From contig JAMKCH010079145.1 in assembly GCA_023653785.1 (NCBI GenBank), positions 24,699 through 88,698 on the forward strand: 64,000 nucleotides of DNA. Reading direction: 5' to 3'. This DNA comes from Ophioderma brevispina (taxonomy: Eukaryota > Echinodermata > Ophiuroidea > Amphilepidida > Ophiodermatidae). The notes under the pieces are model-generated. The model made no database searches. It saw only the letters and a list, made by a program, of their open reading frames with translations, and was not told where the DNA came from. Made by a program: the position numbers and the translations under genes. Position 1 is the stretch's first letter. Each line of letters opens with the position of its first letter. This document shows, in pieces, positions 57,700 to 64,000 of the stretch.

Positions 57700-58159
57700 G
57701 TAGAACCTACAATGGGGGAAAGTCCCTTGTTTACCGATGCTGCTGGTACATGCTTCGCAGACTACTCCAAGAGGGAGGAAACATGTTTTCAGCAGTTCAG
57801 TAGTAACACAATCAGAAATGAGCTCTGGAGTCTAGGCCTCATTAGAAGTCTTTAGTACACTTAGGGGAATCATGAAATTATGAGAAGATTCAGAAGAGAG
57901 TATCAGCAATTAGTTAAGATCATTATCTTGGGATCATGGGAATAGAGGTGCTCCTGCAGGAAGAGGATAATGTAAGTTAGGGTCTTGTTAATATCTCAGA
58001 TCCATAAAACAGGGGGGGGGCCTTGGTCATTGATTCACACAAAGTGCCCCCCCCCCACATCTGCCCATACCGGTCCTTTCCTTAAATCCACCTCTGGATA
58101 GTCAAAAAGATGCGATGAACATCATACAAACAATATAGGGCATGAAATTGCTGGCCAGG
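57700..58159. other. Unresolved, partly coding-like
   Basis: A plus frame (57700-57855) reads ESPLFTDAAGTCFADYSKRE and is closed by TAG. It follows the same frame as ILAVCLL. G and C runs at 58010 and 58049. Confidence 0.25.
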
Positions 58160-58310
58160 ACAGCGACACCCTCATGGCCTGCCCTCCCTGGTAATCGCGA
58201 CTGGTGGGCCGTGGGGTCCTTGGTTCCAATCCCACCCAAAGATGTCCATCTTCTTTCCCTAATCCCTTACCCTCCCTTCCTACTGAGAATCTTAGAAAAC
58301 AAGAACTTGC
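58160..58310 (+). mobile_element. tRNA-derived SINE, copy 2
   Basis: CTCATGGCCTGCCCTCCCTG, B box TTGGTTCCAATCCC, then GATGTCCATCTTC and CCCTTACCCTCCCTTCCTAC. Same order as the minus-strand copy at 36405-36545. Confidence 0.6.
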
Positions 58311-58314
58311 AGTG

Positions 58315-58863
58315 TTAAAGTGGCACTGGCACATTTTCACAAACATATGGAATTTTTCCCATTGCTGGCTAATGATAGTCTAGGCTGTGGAAAGGAATAG
58401 AGATATAATTTACACATAAAAAATAACATACTCACAAAACGAACAGGACAGAATGAGGCTAAAGACTACCAGGTAAATTTGTAGGCTAATTTTAAGTTTG
58501 ACACAACCTTAATAAAACAAGTGCTGCGATTACAGGAATATCATAGAATGTATCATTGATTTATTAAAACCACAAAGGTCACGGACCAGTCAAACAGGGT
58601 GATGCTGTGGGAATCAACTCTGGCCTGTGTTTATTGTGTTAAACGCAATTTCCGTCGTTTGCCGAATAACTGTTGCCGGAGTCATTTTATTATAAATCGT
58701 TTTGTTTACCCATAAGGGGCACCTGTATTTTGGTTTAATACTTCAGGTGAGGGTTTAACGTATATAAAAAGCTTATCATACAACCCATGAAAAAATGTTC
58801 AATTTTGAACATCTGGGGTGGGGGCCGCCAATTTGTCATATTTATGTGCTGGTGTCTCTTTAA
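58315..58863. mobile_element. TTAA element, GGCACTGGCAC family, full copy
   Basis: TTAA-AGTGGCACTGGCACATTTT to ATGTGCTGGTGTCTCT-TTAA, 549 bp; inverted relative to 17776-18273. Confidence 0.75.
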
Positions 58864-59494
58864 GGTTAATACGCAATTTATTAGAACTCCAAATGGATTA
58901 CCTTGGCCAAGGATTGTACCTTAGACAGGTGTGGCTGGGGTTGCCTGACACCAGCCTATACACTATCCCACTATCAATATATATATTATGATGCACTGAA
59001 TAGACAGGATGGTTTTAGCGCTACATGAGAATAATGATAAGTAAGTTGATGGAAAAAAAAAGATTCACATGAGAACACTAATGTTTTATGGGGCTTTGTT
59101 ATATTGAAAATTTTCAATCAAATGCAGAGTCAGAGGATTCGACCCCCAGGTATCAAATGAACCAAAATAATCAATTCATATTTCATGGTTATGTTTGAGC
59201 ATGTTTAAAGGGTGACAAAGTATCCGAATTCTTATTGTGTGTATATATCATAACTTGTGCTGCTTTATTATTAGGCTATAAATCTATGTTAGCAGTGTGA
59301 TGTTTTAAAAGGCTTGCAAAAGAGAAGAGATTCAAACCGTCAAAATTAGTGCTTTGAAATAGATTAAACACCCACGAGATTCTTACAGTTTGTATTTGAC
59401 CTACAGAAATGTCTTAAAATTAAAGCAAAGAGTGATTTGATTTGCAAATATTACCATGAATATTAGATATTTCAAAATTTGTTGTACCAGCGCG
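58864..59494. other. Non-coding; GGTGCAACGAGAG-family remnant at the end
   Basis: No gene. Around 59375-59490, TTACAGTTTGTATTTGACCT then ACAGAAATGTCTTAAAAT resembles the interior of 27351-27709. Confidence 0.4.
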
Positions 59495-59765
59495 AAATCA
59501 TCTATTCTTGCGTATGAGGCGACAGCCCCAAATGAACTGCAGCTGGTGGAGCCAGGCCCCACCGCCGACTGGTTGGGAAATGAGAAGTCTATATCCAACC
59601 GGTGGACGAAAATGGCAGGGCGGCACCCATTGAAAATGTGATCCTCAGTCTGCGACCAGAGAGCCACACCGAAGACAGGAGACAGTCGCAGCCCCCCCCA
59701 CGGCAAACATTGCTGCCGAAACAACCGACACCTGCGCTTATCTTGCCTAAGGTCGGTGACCCATT
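59495..59765 (-). pseudogene. LINE reverse-transcriptase C-terminal relic
   Basis: On the minus strand the frames give RRCRLFRQQCLPWGG, then a C-D-C stretch (in a neighbouring frame), then WSQTEDHIFNGCRPAIF. The order C-x-C ... QTxDHIxxxC is the cysteine/histidine signature at the C-terminus of jockey/I/CR1-type LINE proteins. At least one frameshift and no continuous ORF. Confidence 0.45.
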
Positions 59766-60260
59766 CCCCCCCACACACACACATGCTCGGGATTAAATGA
59801 TGTTTTGTGTAAAAAGTGGTTTACTACGTGGATGTGCATGGCTGCCTGTTAATAGCGGGCATTTGACGCTTCAGCTTGCAGCCGGGTATTAGCGGATTTG
59901 GGGCTTGAAATGAGGCCAAGGCGATAGACAAAAACTCCTTAAATGGCAGAGAGAGACGAGAGCAAGAAGTGAGCTATAGGACAAGAGTATGCACATGATG
60001 AATGGAAGAAAGAAAACAGATTGAACAGTTGCTACTGAGTGGAAATTTGGTTGAATGGATGGAGAAGCAGGCTTTGAGGATGGACAAATTAATTAGATAT
60101 TTCACAATCCATAAGCACTCTCACAAAATGCAGTATTTTCCCACTCACTCAATACAGCTGCAGGTCGGTACCATACAGTATGCCAGGCATGCTATGCGAG
60201 GAGACATCTTCAAAACCAGCAAAATCTTCAAATTTGGGAAGTGGATGTGTGAACCTTAAA
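59766..60260. other. Non-coding
   Basis: Short (CA)n near 59771. No supported gene; the 85-codon frame at 60002-60259 lacks splice sites. Confidence 0.35.
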
Positions 60261-60410
60261 TTAAAGACAATATCAGTGATCACCTGAAAGATAAAAAATA
60301 TTTGAAACTTGCATAAATAGCTTAAAATGAAAGGTAGTCTGTTAAGACTTATTAAGGTATATTTTACAACTGAAAAAATTACAGAAAAGGAAGAAAGAAA
60401 ACAGCAGTTT
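60261..60410. repeat. Left part of a GACACTATCAGTGATT-family element
   Basis: TTAA-AGACAATATCAGTGATCA then GGAAGAAAGAAAACAGCAGT. Cut where the hAT-like fragment begins. Confidence 0.65.
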
Positions 60411-60515
60411 TCACAGGGTCAAAGGCCAATTTTCCCGGTCAGAGGCTAAAAAAACGGCTGTGAATTTAGCATGATTTTTGCAATTTTTCCCAGCTAAAAT
60501 GGAAGGGGGGCAGGC
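60411..60515. repeat. Fragment of the first hAT-like family
   Basis: GGGTCAAAGGCCAATTTTCC, CGGTCAGAGGCTAAAAAAAC and AATTTAGCATGATTTTTGC match the interior of 17503-17709. Both inverted ends are missing. Confidence 0.65.
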
Positions 60516-61240
60516 TGCAGTATCTTGCAGCGATGCGCTTGCAAACTTACCAGTTTATTGGTATTATTTAAGCTATAATGGCCTTGGCAAAACAATATCA
60601 TTTCTTGTGAGGATGGCAACACCATTGAAAATAGCAGGTTTGGCATTCTAACTTGTCCATAAAAAATGTAACCTATATTGTATGTACAACTTCGTTTCTG
60701 TTAAAGTGTTTCTACCAAACATTTTAATGCTGCCAAATTCTGTCCCACACATCACGCGTTTTCGTAATTGAAAAGTTTTTAAATGTGTTTTTACATTTAG
60801 AACAAATCAGAATTGTTTATAGATAACTCAAACACGGAGGAAATATTTCAACTATGCCAAGTTTAAACATCAACATGTTGGTAGGTTTGGGCGGCATCTC
60901 TGTCATGTTGGTCCACATGGAATCTGACAAAATAGAAAACATAAAAATTAATGTGTTCAATTTCGGATATATTCCTAGAACACAAGAAGAATATAAAAGG
61001 TTTTAATGCTCACTTGCTTCTTTTTTGCTGAGTTTATCCCATGAGGTTGGCATATGTTCCAACATCTTCTTTCTAAAACCTAAGGGGAATTATTACAATT
61101 TCTGACATTTATGCCACACGGGGCCACTTAATAGCATATAGTCTATTTGTAAGATTAGGAAATCACTGAGTATAACAGATAAATCTGTACTATCGGCTAC
61201 CGTAAATCAACAGAATCACTGTTTGGTGGGTTTATAATGC
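60516..61240. repeat. Includes the left copy of a direct duplication (60846-61240)
   Basis: AATATTTCAACTATGCCAAG, GGGCGGCATCTCTGTCATG, TTGGTCCACATGGAATCTG, GGCTACCGTAAATC and AGAATCACTGTTTGG recur in order at 61725-61965. Confidence 0.65.
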
Positions 61241-61304
61241 ATACCCTGGTTGGGCAAGTTTTGGTGTGTAGGTACGCAAAGACGACTGTGTCTGCAAAAC
61301 AGTT

Positions 61305-61570
61305 CGAGGTGCATTTCATGATTCTAGACCTTTGTTTTGTTCATGTTTCAATAGATCCTTGAGAAAAGCTACATTTGTGATATATTCACAAAATGTTAGG
61401 TTATTACTATCTTCTTTTCTTGCAGTTTTTTGTTATGAGCAACTGCTTCTGTTTTCCCACAGTACCATAGGCCACTGTGCTGTAATATCTGTCCATTTTA
61501 CTGACCAGAAAATACAAAATTGCAAGTTTCTTACAGAATCGACCGAATTTGCACGTAAGATCGGTACAGT
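61305..61570. repeat. CCATAGGCCACTGTG repeat copy
   Basis: AGGTGCATTTCATGATTC, TACCATAGGCCACTGTGCTG and AGAAAATACAAAATTGCAAG. Same family as 26640 and 36170. Confidence 0.55.
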
Positions 61571-61724
61571 GAAGTGGATTGTAGTATCTATATAAACAAA
61601 TTCGATTTTTTTTAAATGTAAAAACACTTCTAAAAACTTTTCAGTATACCAAATGCTGATGTTGGCCAATTTGCAGCATTTAAAATGTTTGGTAGATAGA
61701 ATAATAATAATAAATGGGGAGGAA

Positions 61725-61965
61725 ATGTTTAAATATGCCAAGTTTAACACATCAAACTGTTGGTAACGTTTGGGCGGCATCTCTATCATTTTGGTCCACA
61801 TGAGATTGACAAAATAGAAAAACCATTTAAAAATTTAATTTTGTCAATTTCAGATATTTTTCTCTAGAACACAAAAGAATAAAAGAAAACACGATGTATA
61901 ACAATAAAACTGTACTATAGGCTACCGTAATTCTAGCAGAATCACTACTTGGTGGTTTATTGATG
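61725..61965. repeat. Right copy of a direct duplication
   Basis: Partner of 60846-61240 at an offset near 885 bp, with indels. Neither copy is coding. Confidence 0.65.
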
Positions 61966-62589
61966 CGACACTTGGCGTCAAGTTTTGGTGGTAAGGATCA
62001 GGCCTGGTAGGCATGGTGAGAGTGATATTGGTGCTAAGTTTACGAATATTTGATTACAACTGGAGGACTTGATGCATATGTTGGGTTTGGAAGACGCAAT
62101 GGACGCGGTTGGAAGCGAATAGTAATTCGTTTGTATGGGCAACGTACTGAGGAAGGATGAGAACCATGTTTTTAAGAAGTTGCCTTTTGAGTTTGCGTGG
62201 GCAGTGTTTTTGCCTTTGAGGAGGAGGGGACATCCAAAGAATACATGGAAGAAACAAGTGGAGGTAGGAGAAATAGGAGGGTTGTTTGGGAGGAGGTTCA
62301 TGAAATTTGGGTGAAGTGGAGGGAGGGAGAAAAAGTGATACAATTGTGAGGTGAATCCTGCCAACCCCCTTCACAGGGACAAAACGGATTAAAACTGGGA
62401 ATTCCTAACTATCAGGGCCGCCGAGAGAAATTGCGTGCGGGCCCGGGGGGAACCTTGGAGTGACGGGTCTCCCCTTTCCGAACTTCGTGTTTCCAGCACC
62501 CCATCGGGGGGAGAATGTTTGTTCTTGTTTGAATTATTAGATGTCGAGTGTTTATGGGAGAACGGCCCCGGGTGGGGTGGGGGGGCGGG
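61966..62589. other. Non-coding
   Basis: No supported gene. From 62404 (GGGCCGCCGAGAGAAATTGC) the sequence turns G/C-rich and leads into the monomers; this is probably a repeat head. Confidence 0.35.
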
Positions 62590-62775
62590 AGGGGATGTCC
62601 CCCCTCCCGCGCGAAGCGCGGACCCCTTGCAATGTTCACTTTCCAAAACACATTTTCTTTTCTCATGAAAATTTTGATAGAACCAAATAGAAATTTGTAG
62701 TGTTTCACTTTTAATGAGAGAGGTTGAATAACGTTTTAAAAAAAGTAAATCTAGCGGATGGTTTTTTTGTTTCAA
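62590..62775. repeat. Monomer of the roughly 220-bp repeat
   Basis: CGCGCGAAGCGCGGACCCCT, TGCAATGTTCACTTTCC, AAAACACATTTTC and the AGCGGATGG end. Confidence 0.6.
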
Positions 62776-62817
62776 CATAATACTAGCTCAAAAGTGTTCA
62801 CGATAGGAACTGGCCCA

Positions 62818-62925
62818 TATATATATATATAATATATATAATATCTTATAGAATATAATATATATATATATATATATATAGATATATATATATATATATA
62901 TATTATTTAATATATAATATTAGCG
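62818..62925. repeat. (TA)n microsatellite
   Basis: About 100 bases of TA repeats with short interruptions, separating two monomers. Confidence 0.9.
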
Positions 62926-63080
62926 GGGGGTGGTGCAGGCACGAAGCGCGAAACCCTCTGAAATGTTCACTTTTCCAAAAAATATTGTTTCTCATGTATA
63001 TTTGATAGAAATAATTTGAAATTGGTCAGTAGTCACTTTATAATTCAAGACCAACCGTTTATAAAAACATAATCTTAATT
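62926..63080. repeat. Monomer of the roughly 220-bp repeat
   Basis: GCACGAAGCGCGAAACCCTC, TGAAATGTTCACTTTTCC, TCTCATGTATATTTGATAG. Confidence 0.55.
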
Positions 63081-64000
63081 GTTTTGTGGGGAATTTCTCA
63101 AACCACCAAAAGAGGCTCTGCACTAAATTTATTAACACTTAAAAAAAAAAAAAAAAATGGAAATTTTGTGGGTTAGGCCTACAGTGTTATTTTCTCCACG
63201 TAAGTATATCATTATCGCAGGAGGGGAAAATGGGCCCCCTGTATCCGCCAATGCTGAGTGCTCTCTTTTCCTCTCTTGCACCCTCTCACTTACTTTTTCT
63301 CCCTCTCTGAATTTTGTCACAACAGCAGGGGCTGAACTTTTATTTTTTTTCTGGCCCCTGGACACCGGGCCTTGCCGGGGGGTCAATTCCCCCTTTGACC
63401 CCCACCTCTCGGCGGTACTGACTACTATAGTTGAAAATAACTATATCTGAAAATTAGAAAATCTGGCCATTGTTTGACAATACTCAATCACCCGTAAACA
63501 ATGTTCAGGAAAACTGTTCTCCCCTCTCCGGAGCAATGCCCCCCAAAGATCATCAGCGTTAACAATAATAATAGCACTATTGCGTGCTAACCACTGTTTG
63601 ACAATAGTAGTCGGATAACCACAACCTTGCAATGAAACGCGCAAAATTTAAACACACCAAGCGGACCTTAAACATTGCCAAAGCGGACCTGCAACATGAA
63701 AAAGCGGACCTTCGTCATTTGGGGGGGTGCGTCGCACCCCCCTCCCCCCCCCCCCCCTGGCTACGGCCCTGGTTAGGCTTTCAATTGAATATAACAGGAG
63801 CACTTTTAGGCTCTTAATTCACCACAGGTGGGGGGGGGTCCGGGTTAGGCAGTGGGTCTTCCCTCGCTTCGCACCACTGTGGTCTTTGTGTAAAAAAGGT
63901 GTTCGACCATCGGTGGGCTGCAATTTCATGGTGCATTTGGTTTCCAGTCCTCCTCTGGGGTTATATGTTTTTCTCCTGCTTCAAAAAATGGCCTTCTTCC
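63081..64000. other. Non-coding; poly-A, G/C runs and a small tandem
   Basis: A run at 63140-63156. AAAGCGGACCTTAAACATT-like units occur three times at 63655-63718, followed by G and C runs (63720-63760). No supported gene. Confidence 0.4.

Noticed and set aside
56701..57855. Similarity of some peptides to centrosomal proteins such as PCM1
   Set aside because: Only short, low-complexity resemblances (for example NELWS), which I could not test.

Overview
This is nuclear DNA from an animal, most likely a marine invertebrate and plausibly a deuterostome such as an echinoderm or hemichordate. That placement is inferred from the repeat style: many short inverted-repeat elements, (ATT)n-tailed retroposons and low-complexity G/C runs. 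It was not tested against any database. There are no bacterial-type genes. Nearly every long open frame is a shadow of low-complexity or repeat DNA. No rRNA gene, intact tRNA gene or CRISPR array was found.

Gene content is sparse. The best case is one plus-strand split gene with very large introns. Seven short exons (2334-2568, 3191-3231, 3494-3580, 20209-20317, 51403-51506, 54287-54330, 54962-55000) each have a 3' acceptor, an open frame and a 5' donor. Their splice phases join correctly at every step except between 20317 and 51403, where one exon of length 3n+1 must be missing. The predicted peptide is charged, glutamine/glutamate-rich and helix-forming (coiled-coil-like). I do not recognise the family. 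A damaged coding-like block (56701-57478, with a possible follow-on exon at 57613-57699) lies downstream. It is broken only by TGA codons in one long frame.

The rest is a dense layering of mobile elements. (1) At least eight families of short elements flanked by TTAA, often nested or sharing one TTAA. (2) hAT-like elements with 8-bp target duplications (17503, 20805, 27076, 34938, 49806). (3) A 155-bp family with 5-bp duplications (43982, 45856). (4) A Mutator-like element with a 10-bp duplication (24151-24801). (5) A mariner-like deletion derivative at a TA site (8608-9395). (6) A near-complete foldback (9703-10168). (7) Two inverted copies of an unusual element built of CCATGG palindromes around a tRNA-Thr-like core (33176-34380, 39387-41130). 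(8) Retroposons: a LINE 3' end with an endonuclease-like domain (43371-44235), a second LINE relic (about 59495-59765, minus), a two-copy tRNA-derived SINE, and a CR1/L2-style tail near 47.2 kb. (9) Tandem arrays: a 1.6-kb G-rich minisatellite (15341-16976), a CpG-rich minisatellite (19297-20090), roughly 220-bp monomers (8.3-12.4 kb and 62.6-63.1 kb), and a 134-bp duplication carrying three perfect nuclear-receptor DR1 motifs (50773-51030).

Layout: 0-4 kb exons 1-3; 4-13 kb TTAA elements, monomers, mariner-like and foldback elements; 13-17 kb mostly unique DNA then the G-rich array; 17-28.7 kb exon 4 and dense nested elements; 29-33 kb largely unrecognised DNA with one 0.5-kb direct duplication; 33-41 kb the paired CCATGG elements; 42-50 kb LINE and inverted-repeat elements; 51-58 kb exons 5-7 and the damaged coding block; 58-64 kb elements, duplications and monomers.
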